Shown: positions 48,223 to 56,655 of the stretch, piece after piece
Numbering within the stretch: position 1 is the stretch's first letter
Layout of the letters: each line of letters starts with the position of its first letter
NCBI GenBank assembly: GCA_021737275.1
Contig: JAIPEE010000010.1
Span: 1-64,000, forward strand
Direction of reading: 5' to 3'
Origin: Desulfobacterales bacterium
Lineage (GTDB): Bacteria > Desulfobacterota > Desulfobacteria > Desulfobacterales > JAIPEE01
DNA: 64,000 nt
Notes under the pieces: generated by a model
The model's database searches: none
What the model saw: the letters and a program-made list of their open reading frames with translations, nothing else
Told to the model about the DNA's origin: nothing
Position numbers and translations under genes: made by a program

Positions 48223-48309
48223 TTTACCGGAGATATTATTTATATAACAGATGCTCTCATGAATAGTAAGAATTTCTGCTTTTAACAGATTTGCCCGAAA
48301 GGAAAAGAT

Positions 48310-48990
48310 ATGGATCTAAAAGTTCTTGATAATATAAAATTTGAAGTAAATATGCCGGCACTCATGGAAAAGCTTCATGTGAAACCGGATAGTGATAATG
48401 CAAACCGCCTTGAAGCGCTGGTAGAAGAGGCAAGCGGTATCGCTAAACCCAAAGCCGTTTATAGGCTTGGATTTATTGAGAATAGATCAGGTGACGATTT
48501 AACTGTAAATGGGGTTACCCTGAGCAGTCATATCCTCAGTGTAAACCTGAAAGATGTAAATCGTGTTTTTGCCTATGTTGCTACCTGTGGGACAGAGCTT
48601 GAAACGTGGGCCTTATCTCTTGATGATCTTCTGAATGAGTTCTGGGCGGCTTATATAATGGATTTTGCACTGGATATGGCTATTGAAGCTGTATGTAAAG
48701 ATATTAATGAACAATATCAGCCGGGAGAAGTCGGATTTATGAGTCCCGGTTCATTGGAGGATTGGCCGCTTGAACAGCAAAAGCCATTTTTTGAGATTAT
48801 CGGTGATACAAAAGAGTTCATTGGCGTTGAGCTTCAGGAAACCATGCTGATGCGTCCGACCAAAACTGTTTCTGAAATTATGTTTGAAAATGAGGAGGGT
48901 TTTAAAAGCTGTCAGCTTTGCCCGCGGGAGGCTTGCACATCCCGGCAAGCACCTTATGATCGTTCACTTTATGATAAAAAATATAGCTAA
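48310..48990 (+). CDS. MetH-type reactivation (B12-dependent methionine synthase activation) domain protein
   Basis: A stand-alone 226-residue protein with the C-terminal pattern of the cobalamin-dependent methionine synthase activation domain. It has MLMRPTKTVSEIMF, followed by CQLCPREACTSRQAPYD, a conserved Cys/Arg-APYD ending seen in many anaerobe homologues. The earlier YVATCGTELETWA and MSPGSLEDWPLEQQ also fit. In methionine synthase this domain binds SAM and helps reduce and remethylate inactive cob(II)alamin. The separate protein probably does so for a partner corrinoid enzyme. Its proximity to the URO-D-family protein suggests a shared pathway, which is inference. Confidence 0.82.
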   Translation: MDLKVLDNIKFEVNMPALMEKLHVKPDSDNANRLEALVEEASGIAKPKAVYRLGFIENRSGDDLTVNGVTLSSHILSVNLKDVNRVFAYVATCGTELETWALSLDDLLNEFWAAYIMDFALDMAIEAVCKDINEQYQPGEVGFMSPGSLEDWPLEQQKPFFEIIGDTKEFIGVELQETMLMRPTKTVSEIMFENEEGFKSCQLCPREACTSRQAPYDRSLYDKKYS

Positions 48991-49287
48991 CGTTTATAAA
49001 AATATAGTTTAACATCCTTTTTCCCAAAAGTTCTCCTTGTGATGCGTCATAAGACCACAGGCTATTATTTTGCCGTCCATTCTACCTGTAAAATAATATT
49101 TATATAATCAGATAAGTTATTTTGAACGCTATTGTTGTTATCTATAGTAGTCTATAGTCACTTTTAGAATATTATTTAATGCTAAAAGGAATGGTATTGA
49201 CATATAATAACAATTCAGGATAGGTGAATTTTCACTGGAATGGAATCACCCGTCACCACAGACCAAGCCTGCTGAAAAGGAAGAACA

Positions 49288-50208
49288 ATGGCTCAACTGT
49301 TTACTACAAAAGAAGTTGCCCGGTTTCTGGGCGTAAATGAAAAGATGGTCTATTCACTTGTCGCCGAAAAGGGCCTTCCTGCAACAAAAGTTACCGGGAA
49401 GTGGATTTTTCCGAGAGACCTGGTAGAGCAGTGGATAGAAACCAATACCGTTAATTATCCGGAAGCGGCAGATCACCTTCCCCCTTACCAGGGACTTCTG
49501 ATTATTACAGGAAGCAACGATATCTTACTGGACCGGGCAATCTCTCTTTTTAATTCACAATATCCCGGGCAGGTTGCCGTATTTGGTAATCTTGGCAGTA
49601 TGGGTGGGCTCAGGGCGCTCAGACAAAACCTGTGTCATGTTGCAACCAGCCATCTGCTTCAGGAAAATGAAAAAGAGTATAATTTTGATTTTGCCACAAA
49701 GGAACTGGACAGGATGCCGGCTATTGTCAATTTTTGTCACAGAGAGCAGGGTATAATGATTCAGAAGGGTAATCCTAAAAATATTATCGGTATTTCAGAT
49801 TTTGCCAAACCGGGTGTTACAATTGTAAACCGCCCATTAAGCACCGGTACGCGCCTTCTTCTTGATCGTGAACTGTCCAAGGCCGGTATCAATACAGATA
49901 AAATCAAAGGTTATCAGAGAGAACTTTCAAAACATATGGATGCCGGAATTGAAGTGCTTTCAGGGCGGGCTGATGCCGCACCCGGTGTTCGTTCTATTGC
50001 CGGTATCCTGGGGCTTGATTTTATTTCACTCCGGTGGGAGCGCTTTGATCTGATGATTTCCAAGGACCGGTTTTTTGACGAAGGTGTTCAGCGGTTTATC
50101 GGCCTGCTGATTGAAGATGAGTTTAAAAAAATTGCAATGGAATATGACGGTTATGATCTTAAAACGGCGGGAAAAATGGTGTACCCGGGTGCTGACAATA
50201 ACATTTAA
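49288..50208 (+). CDS. HTH regulator with periplasmic-binding-protein-like ligand domain
   Basis: A 306-residue protein with an N-terminal excisionase/MerR-type helix-turn-helix (LFTTKEVARFLGVNEKMVYS, about 4-52). It is fused to a type 2 periplasmic-binding-protein fold (about 65-300) with no signal peptide. GLLIITGSNDILLDRAI, NRPLSTGTRLLLD and SGRADAAPGVRSIAG are typical of the molybdate/tungstate-like PBP domain. It lies 34 bases before tupA on the same strand. It is therefore probably the local sensor that binds tungstate or molybdate and controls the tup genes and itself. The ligand is inferred from context. Confidence 0.87.
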   Translation: MAQLFTTKEVARFLGVNEKMVYSLVAEKGLPATKVTGKWIFPRDLVEQWIETNTVNYPEAADHLPPYQGLLIITGSNDILLDRAISLFNSQYPGQVAVFGNLGSMGGLRALRQNLCHVATSHLLQENEKEYNFDFATKELDRMPAIVNFCHREQGIMIQKGNPKNIIGISDFAKPGVTIVNRPLSTGTRLLLDRELSKAGINTDKIKGYQRELSKHMDAGIEVLSGRADAAPGVRSIAGILGLDFISLRWERFDLMISKDRFFDEGVQRFIGLLIEDEFKKIAMEYDGYDLKTAGKMVYPGADNNI

Positions 50209-50242
50209 AATAAAAACGGACAAAACTTAAGGAGGTGTGGTT

Positions 50243-51139
50243 GTGAAAAATTATTTGAAACCTGTCATTTTGGTTATACTGGTTTTTGGCTTGCTTGCAG
50301 GGGGGGCTTCTGCAGAAGAAAAGCTGATAAAAATGTCCACAACAACAAGCACACAGGCCTCCGGTCTTTTAGATATACTGCTGCCTGAACTGGAAAAAGA
50401 TACCGGTATTCAGGTAAAGGTTTTAGCCAAAGGTACCGGTGCGGCTATTCGTGACGGTGTTGATGGTAATGTAGATGTTATTTTTGTCCATGCAAAGGCT
50501 CGTGAGGAGCAGTTTGTGGCAGATGGATATGGTACAAAACGCTATGCGGTTATGCACAATGACTTTATTATAATTGGTCCCAAAGATGATCCGGCCGGCA
50601 TAAAGGGAATGACGAATGCGGCGGCGGCCCTGAAAAAAATTGCAGAATCCGGATCCATGTTTGTATCCCGTGGTGACGATAGTGGTACACATACAAAAGA
50701 GCAGGCTTTGTGGAAAGAGTCAGGTCTGGAACTGGCAAGCAAAACAACGACTATTATTAAAACGGGTACGGAAGCCGAGATTACATTTATTTCACCTGAA
50801 AAGATGGGTGGTAAATACCTTTCCATTGGTCAGGGCATGGGTAAAGTTATGATCTTTGCCGATGAAAAACAGATATACACCCTTGCAGACAGGGGGACCT
50901 ATATTAAATATAAATTTGGGAATGAAACACCTGTCGATCTTGAAATTATGTGTGAAGGCGATCCCCGCTTGAGTAATCCATATGGCGTAATTCCGATTAA
51001 CCCGGAAAAACATCCGCATGTGAATATTAAACTGGCTGATCAATTTGCCCAGTGGCTGGTATCTGAAAGAGGACAGAAAGTGATTGGGGATTACAAGCTT
51101 TTGGGCAAACAGCTTTTTTATCCTGACGCAGTGAAATAA
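50243..51139 (+). CDS. tupA: tungstate ABC transporter, substrate-binding protein
   Basis: The periplasmic tungstate-binding protein has 298 residues from the GTG at 50243, which has GGAGGT six bases before it. The signal peptide ends near GGASAEE. The mature N-terminus KMSTTTSTQASGLLDILLP contains the TTTS motif of TupA-type proteins. FVSRGDDSGTHTKE (about 145-158) is the second oxyanion-contact segment. The family is distinct from ModA. Tungstate is needed for tungsten formate dehydrogenases and aldehyde oxidoreductases in sulfate reducers. The regulator is upstream and tupBC downstream. Confidence 0.92.
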   Translation: MKNYLKPVILVILVFGLLAGGASAEEKLIKMSTTTSTQASGLLDILLPELEKDTGIQVKVLAKGTGAAIRDGVDGNVDVIFVHAKAREEQFVADGYGTKRYAVMHNDFIIIGPKDDPAGIKGMTNAAAALKKIAESGSMFVSRGDDSGTHTKEQALWKESGLELASKTTTIIKTGTEAEITFISPEKMGGKYLSIGQGMGKVMIFADEKQIYTLADRGTYIKYKFGNETPVDLEIMCEGDPRLSNPYGVIPINPEKHPHVNIKLADQFAQWLVSERGQKVIGDYKLLGKQLFYPDAVK

Positions 51140-51271
51140 TTATTCTGATATGAAGTTTTGCCCGATATTAACCGGATGATTGTTTATATCATCTGAAAAA
51201 AAGCAAATTTTTATCTCTGAACAGCTTTTTGTGTAATGCTTCAGTATCGCTGCTTGACTGTTCCTGTGTTT

Positions 51272-51364
51272 TGCTTTAAAGCGCCAAGCCTGGATAGCAT
51301 TTTGTAATCCTCCTTCTCCGGGTGATTGCTAAACCAACCCTCCCTTGTTTGGCGCTTTAAAGCA
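51272..51364 (+). ncRNA. large stem-loop between tupA and tupB, candidate structured RNA
   Basis: A perfect 16-bp inverted repeat, TGCTTTAAAGCGCCAA at 51272-51287 and its complement at 51349-51364, encloses 61 bases that can fold further. TGG-TAGCA pairs with TGCTA-CCA, and AATC pairs with GATT inside that. No U-tail follows, so it is not a simple terminator. It lies 133 bases after tupA and 52 bases before tupB. It may control the ratio or ligand-dependent expression of the permease, or it may be a small inverted-repeat element. It matches no riboswitch class I can recall. Confidence 0.55.
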
Positions 51365-51416
51365 GCATGCATGGAAAGTCATCTGGCGGTACTGAAGTTT
51401 TACTATTTATTTAACA

Positions 51417-52112
51417 ATGGACTATTTATTAGACAGTTTATATTCGGCCATCCTGCTGGCAGTTTCGATTGATGCGGAACTGCTGACGGTTGTAAGTGTT
51501 TCGCTTAAAGTGAGCAGCAGCTCAACCATTTTGGCCAGTGTTATCGGTGTTCCGCTGGGTGTTTTTATTGCCTTTAAAACATTCCGTGGTAAACGTCTGG
51601 TGATCACGGTGCTTAACACTCTTCTGGCGCTTCCTACGGTTGTAATCGGCCTGCTGGTCTATTCATTTATCTCAAGGCGCGGCCTTCTGGGCGCTTTTGA
51701 TCTTCTTTACACACAAAAAGCCATTATTATCGGCCAGACGATATTGATTGTTCCGGTGGTGGCTACGTTTACCATTGCTGCCATCAGCAGGATTGATATC
51801 CGCTATCGTAAAACAGCCCTGACGCTTGGTGCAAGCTGGTTTCAGGCGGCATGTGTCGTTATTCGTGAGGCGCGTTTTGGAATATTTGCTGCCATTATTG
51901 CTGCATTCGGGCGGGTTATTTCCGAAGTCGGCATCAGCATGATGTTGGGCGGCAATGCAAAGGGCTTTACCCGAACAATTACGACAGCCATGGCACTTGA
52001 ATATGACAAGGGGGAGTTTACCCTTGCCATTGCACTCGGTATTATTCTTCTTTCATTAAGTTTCGGCATTAACCTGCTGTTTCATTTTTTTCAGGGGAGG
52101 ACCGAGGCCTGA
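51417..52112 (+). CDS. tupB: tungstate ABC transporter, permease
   Basis: A 231-residue inner-membrane permease with about five to six helices. The cytoplasmic coupling (EAA) loop reads RKTALTLGASWFQAACVVIRE. FGRVISEVGISMMLGGN is the conserved tail of the tungstate/molybdate-type permeases. It lies 277 bases after tupA, an unusually large gap filled by a stem-loop, and its stop overlaps the ATG of tupC (TGATG). Confidence 0.92.
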   Translation: MDYLLDSLYSAILLAVSIDAELLTVVSVSLKVSSSSTILASVIGVPLGVFIAFKTFRGKRLVITVLNTLLALPTVVIGLLVYSFISRRGLLGAFDLLYTQKAIIIGQTILIVPVVATFTIAAISRIDIRYRKTALTLGASWFQAACVVIREARFGIFAAIIAAFGRVISEVGISMMLGGNAKGFTRTITTAMALEYDKGEFTLAIALGIILLSLSFGINLLFHFFQGRTEA

Positions 52113-53131
52113 TGGCATTCTCCTTATCAGATTTGAAAAAGGTTTACGGCAGTCGAACCGTGCTGGATATTCCATCCCTGGAGATTGAATCCGGCAAGAT
52201 TTATACGCTGACCGGACCCAACGGGTCAGGAAAGACAACCCTTCTTAATATTCTTGCACTTCTGGAAAAACCCTCTTCCGGCAGAATGTTTTACAAGGGG
52301 AGGCAGATTCAGTTTTCCGAATCCGTGCTGCAGGATTTGAGGCGGTCCATCGTGATGGTAGCGCAGCATCCGATTCTGTTTACCACCACAGTTTATAAAA
52401 ATATTGAATTCGGACTCAAGATTCGAAAAATATCCAGGTTAAAAAGAAAATATACAATTGAAAAAGCACTGGATCTGGTTGGCATGCGTGATTTTGAAAA
52501 TGCCCAGGCGCATAGGCTCTCAGGTGGTGAAACGCAGCGGGTTGCCTTTGCCCAGGCCCTTGCTGTCGCTCCGGATGTTCTTTTCTGTGATGAGCCGACG
52601 GCAAGTATTGATGTGGAGAACCAGGCGGCAATAATTAACATTCTCCGGCAGGCCAATGAATCGGAGAAGACAACCATCATTTTTACGACCCATGACCGGG
52701 CTCAGGCAGGCGCGTTGGCTCACGAGACACTAAGCCTTGAAAACGGGCGGCTGACCGGACAGAGCCGGGAAAATATTTTCAATGCAAGCTTTTCCGGTAT
52801 AGAAGGGAATATGGCAAAATGTACTATCCGGAGCGGCTTGGATATCATGCTTCCTGAAGAGCTGGTTGTTAATAGAGAAAAGGTTTTCCGCCTGCTTATT
52901 AACCCTGAAGAGATGGATTTTGGTGATGGCAAATCCGATACCGCCTCCGGCAGAAGTTATAAAGGAACGGTTAAACAGATATCTGAAGAAAACAGCAGCA
53001 TTTATATCAATGTTGATATCGGCATTCCTTTAAGCTTGATAATGAAAAGAGAAAAATATCTCCAGAACCCCCCTTTTGTTGGTCTATCTGTTAACGTTGT
53101 TATTCCTCCGGAAGCTGTTTCCATAATTTAG
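52112..53131 (+). CDS. tupC: tungstate ABC transporter, ATP-binding protein
   Basis: The ATPase has 339 residues: Walker A GPNGSGKTT (about 36-44), signature LSGGETQRVAFAQAL, Walker B DVLFCDEPTASID and the switch His in TTHD. The C-terminal 100 residues form an extra regulatory part ending GLSVNVVIPPEAVSII, similar to TOBE/MOP-type oxyanion-binding domains. This suggests feedback by tungstate or molybdate. It is coupled to tupB through a TGATG overlap and is the last gene of the transporter. Confidence 0.92.
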   Translation: MAFSLSDLKKVYGSRTVLDIPSLEIESGKIYTLTGPNGSGKTTLLNILALLEKPSSGRMFYKGRQIQFSESVLQDLRRSIVMVAQHPILFTTTVYKNIEFGLKIRKISRLKRKYTIEKALDLVGMRDFENAQAHRLSGGETQRVAFAQALAVAPDVLFCDEPTASIDVENQAAIINILRQANESEKTTIIFTTHDRAQAGALAHETLSLENGRLTGQSRENIFNASFSGIEGNMAKCTIRSGLDIMLPEELVVNREKVFRLLINPEEMDFGDGKSDTASGRSYKGTVKQISEENSSIYINVDIGIPLSLIMKREKYLQNPPFVGLSVNVVIPPEAVSII

Positions 53132-53321
53132 TCCTTTCGTTTCATCCTGAACTGAAATCAAAACATATTACGATTAGGATAAAAATATTGTTCGAATGAT
53201 CTCACCCCAACTGTACCAGCGGTAAAAAAAATCTTGAAACAAAGACCCGAATCCTGCATACTGAAAAATCAGTCTGAATATTCTATGAAAATCGCCAAGA
53301 GGAATTCAACCTTAATCTGAT

Positions 53322-55091
53322 ATGCCGCGAAAACAAAAAGACAAACAGTTCTGGACCGGTGTGCCGCCATGGCTTTTTATTGGCGCTGTTCTGATACTTT
53401 TTCCGATCTTTGCATATATGACCATGGAAAATATCAACAGCCAGAAAAAAAATGCCGCCCGTTTATTACTTGAAAAAGGTGCGGCGCTCATCAGGTCTTT
53501 TGAGGCCGGAACCCGGACAGGTGTGGGTGCCCAATGGGCCGGTTTCAAACTTCAGCGTTTGCTTGTAGAAACTGCACAGCAGCCCGATATTGCCTACATT
53601 GTCGTTACCGATGGCAGGGGGGTGGTTTTTGCGCACAGTAAACCATCCCAGATAGGCAAACGGCATGGAGAGAATATCTCATTTACGGAAGTCATTAACG
53701 GCTCAACATTGAACTGGCAGGTCGTAAGAAGGCCCGACGGGAAAAATATTTTTGAAGTTTACAGGCGCTTTATGCCGGCACTTGGTGGAGAAGCCGATAT
53801 GCTGCAGCATCACATGATGCAGCGCTGGTTTGAAGAACAGAGAGGTAACCTTGTCCGGCAGGCACCTGAAGACCTTGTTATCTTCATCGGCCTGAACATG
53901 CACTCCATTGAGATGGCCCGCAAGGCAGATTCACGCCATACGGTTATAATGGCTGCTATCCTTCTGCTCATCGGTTTTTCAGGAATAATTCTGTTGTTTC
54001 TGACACACCGCTATCGTGCCACACGGGCATCTCTTTCCAGGATAAAAGCATTTTCAGATATTCTTGTTGAAAATATGCCCATCGGCCTTATTGCGGTTGA
54101 TTCTGAAAAGAGGATAGTTTCCATTAACCAGGTGGCCGAAGAGGTTCTTGATATATCTCCTGATGACATCATGGTGGGTCAGCATGGCGCGGATGTGCTG
54201 CCTGAGCGGTTGTGGATGTTTTTTAACCGGTTGGGACGAAAGGAAGATTATATCGAAAAGCAGATAGAGTGTGAACTTGCAAATGGAGACAGTGTTCCGC
54301 TTGAGATCACTGCAACCATATTAAGAGATGAGGAAGATTTTATTTCCGGTGGACTGATGCTTTTCAAGGACATCAGCGAGGTAAAATCCCTGAAGAGTGA
54401 AATTATCAGAAGCCAGCGGCTTGCAACAGTCGGACGTCTTGCTACCGGTATAGCCCATGAGATCAGAAACCCTTTGAGTTCAATCAAGGGCTTTGCCACC
54501 TATTTTAAAGAGCGGTATCGGGACGTTCCCGAAGATGTCCAGATCGCAACCATCATGACTCAGGAGGTGGAACGGCTCAATCGTGTTGTCAGCCAACTTC
54601 TTGAATTTTCACGACCGGTAGCCGTATCTAAAAAAGTTATTGATATCAGGGGCCTGATTGAAAACTCCCTGAAACTTATTGAGTCGCAGGCAACACAGTC
54701 AAAGATTAAGCGCAGGGTCGATCTTTCGGCTGAGGTGGAATCCGCATACCTTGATCCGGACAAGATTAGCCAAGTGCTGTTAAATCTCTACCTTAATGCA
54801 ATAGATTCTATGGGCGAGGGCGGTCGTTTGTCTGTAAGCGTTGAAAAGGATGCTGACCGGGACAGGGTCATCATAAAAATTACAGATACCGGTATTGGAA
54901 TTGATGCAGAAGATATTCCCAGAGTATTTGACCCCTACTTTACAACCAAAGCATCAGGGACAGGACTTGGCCTTGCAATTGTTCACAATATTATGGAAGC
55001 CCATGGCGGCCAGATAAATGTCGAAAGTCAGGTTGGAAAAGGAACCGAATTTGTACTCTCTTTTCCAGAAATGAAAATACGGGGAAACTGA
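53322..55091 (+). CDS. membrane sensor histidine kinase (ZraS/HydH-like)
   Basis: A 589-residue kinase. The first helix (about 16-36) and second helix (about 208-230) enclose a periplasmic PDC/Cache-type sensor domain. That domain has a Met/His-rich segment ADMLQHHMMQRWFEEQ (about 165-180), which could bind metal. A PAS domain (about 240-350) is followed by the phospho-acceptor box GRLATGIAHEIRNPLSSIKG. The ATP-binding domain has NLYLNAIDSM, DTGIGI and GTGLGLAIVHNI. It is coupled through TGATG to a sigma54 response regulator. The stimulus is unknown; the ZraS-type layout suggests envelope or metal stress. Confidence 0.9.
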   Translation: MPRKQKDKQFWTGVPPWLFIGAVLILFPIFAYMTMENINSQKKNAARLLLEKGAALIRSFEAGTRTGVGAQWAGFKLQRLLVETAQQPDIAYIVVTDGRGVVFAHSKPSQIGKRHGENISFTEVINGSTLNWQVVRRPDGKNIFEVYRRFMPALGGEADMLQHHMMQRWFEEQRGNLVRQAPEDLVIFIGLNMHSIEMARKADSRHTVIMAAILLLIGFSGIILLFLTHRYRATRASLSRIKAFSDILVENMPIGLIAVDSEKRIVSINQVAEEVLDISPDDIMVGQHGADVLPERLWMFFNRLGRKEDYIEKQIECELANGDSVPLEITATILRDEEDFISGGLMLFKDISEVKSLKSEIIRSQRLATVGRLATGIAHEIRNPLSSIKGFATYFKERYRDVPEDVQIATIMTQEVERLNRVVSQLLEFSRPVAVSKKVIDIRGLIENSLKLIESQATQSKIKRRVDLSAEVESAYLDPDKISQVLLNLYLNAIDSMGEGGRLSVSVEKDADRDRVIIKITDTGIGIDAEDIPRVFDPYFTTKASGTGLGLAIVHNIMEAHGGQINVESQVGKGTEFVLSFPEMKIRGN

Positions 55092-56458
55092 TGCCCGATA
55101 AAGCCAAAATTCTTGTAGTTGATGATGACAATGCCCACCGGACCATGCTCAAATTGCTCATAGGTGGCTGGGGATATGAAATCGTTGAGGCTGATGATGG
55201 AGAAGCGGCGATCAATGCTGTGAAAACAGCGCCGTTTGATCTGGTATTAATGGATATCAGGATGCTTAAGGTGTCCGGAATCAAAGCGCTTGAGGAGATC
55301 CGAAAACTTAATCCGTCCATACCGGTGATCATCATGACTGCTTTTTCATCTGTGGAAACTGCTGTGGATGCGCTTAAAAAAGGAGCGTATGATTACCTGG
55401 TCAAACCGTTGGATTTTGAAAAGCTGAAAATAATTATCGAGCGTGCCGTAGAACATATCCGGCTCAGGGAAGAAAATCGCATCCTTAAAGAGAGGCTGGG
55501 TAAAAATTTTGATCGACAGGAAATAATCGGCCAGAGCAGTGCTATTATCAGACTGCTTGAAACAGTTGAACAGGTAGCGCCTTCCGAAGCAACGATTCTG
55601 ATTTCAGGGGAATCCGGAACAGGTAAAGAGCTGATTGCAGGCGCTATTCATTATAACAGTACCCGAAAAGAGGGACCGTTCATTAAGCTCAACTGTGCCG
55701 CCATTACGGAAACACTTCTGGAGTCTGAACTTTTTGGCCACGAAAAGGGCGCGTTTACCGGTGCTGAACGGATGAAGGAGGGCCGGTTTATCCAGGCAGA
55801 CGGCGGGAGTCTGTTTTTAGACGAAGTCAGTGAAATGTCACTCCAGATGCAGGTTAAACTATTAAGGGTATTGCAGGAGAGAGAGGTCACGCGGGTTGGC
55901 GGTGAAAAAGTTCTAACCGTGGATGTTCGGGTTATTGCTGCATCCAACCGAAACCTGACGGGTCTTATTTCAGAAGGCGTTTTCCGGGAAGATCTTTATT
56001 ACCGGTTGAATGTTGTTGAGCTTATGCTGCCGGCCTTAAGGGAACGGCGCTCAGATGTTCCTCTTCTGGCACAGCACTTTATGGAACTTTTTTCAAAGCG
56101 CAACAAAAAGGCGATAAAGGGATTTACCCCGAAAGCCATGGACAGCCTGGTTCGGTATAGCTGGCCCGGTAATGTCAGAGAGCTGATGAATGCCATTGAA
56201 AGGTCGGTGGTGCTTTCCCGGTCTGAGTATCTCGATATTGATGATTTCCCGGTAATTCATTCATCTGGTGAGAAAGAGGAGTTGCTGCCACTTTTCCCGG
56301 ATGAAGTGGTCTCTCTTGAGGAAACTGAAAAGGCGGCTGTGCTGAAGGCGCTTGAAATTACCGACGGGAATAAGAGTGAGGCAGCCCGGCGCTTGGGGGT
56401 TACCCGCAAAACACTGCATCAGAAATTAAAAAAGTATGCCGATAGTGATGGCGTCTAA
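55091..56458 (+). CDS. sigma54-dependent response regulator (ZraR/NtrC family)
   Basis: A 455-residue regulator. The receiver domain (about 1-120) has acidic residues DDDN, phospho-acceptor Asp in LVLMDIRM (about 56) and the Lys of YLVKPLD. The AAA+ domain (about 140-370) has Walker A GESGTGKE, an intact GAFTGA loop and Walker B GGSLFLDEVSEM. A Fis-type helix-turn-helix follows (SEAARRLGVTRKTLHQKLKK). It is the partner of the kinase encoded just upstream. No sigma54 promoter was found in the next spacer, so its targets are probably elsewhere. Confidence 0.92.
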   Translation: MPDKAKILVVDDDNAHRTMLKLLIGGWGYEIVEADDGEAAINAVKTAPFDLVLMDIRMLKVSGIKALEEIRKLNPSIPVIIMTAFSSVETAVDALKKGAYDYLVKPLDFEKLKIIIERAVEHIRLREENRILKERLGKNFDRQEIIGQSSAIIRLLETVEQVAPSEATILISGESGTGKELIAGAIHYNSTRKEGPFIKLNCAAITETLLESELFGHEKGAFTGAERMKEGRFIQADGGSLFLDEVSEMSLQMQVKLLRVLQEREVTRVGGEKVLTVDVRVIAASNRNLTGLISEGVFREDLYYRLNVVELMLPALRERRSDVPLLAQHFMELFSKRNKKAIKGFTPKAMDSLVRYSWPGNVRELMNAIERSVVLSRSEYLDIDDFPVIHSSGEKEELLPLFPDEVVSLEETEKAAVLKALEITDGNKSEAARRLGVTRKTLHQKLKKYADSDGV

Positions 56459-56655
56459 ATTTATAAGTATCTAAAATATCGAACATTTCAGTCCTGTTTG
56501 AAATGCATGGTGTTGATGTTAATAAATAAACTCTTTAATTTAAATGCCTTAGACAGTATTGACGTTAACCGTTTTTTTACAGGTTACTGTTGCTACACAT
56601 AAAAACATCTGATATTGGGCTATGGTTCAATTTCTTTATGGGAGACATATAATAT

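Noticed and set aside
51272-51364. known molybdenum-cofactor (Moco) riboswitch
   Set aside because: I could not match the known conserved core, and the element lies inside the operon rather than before it. It is kept as an unclassified structure.
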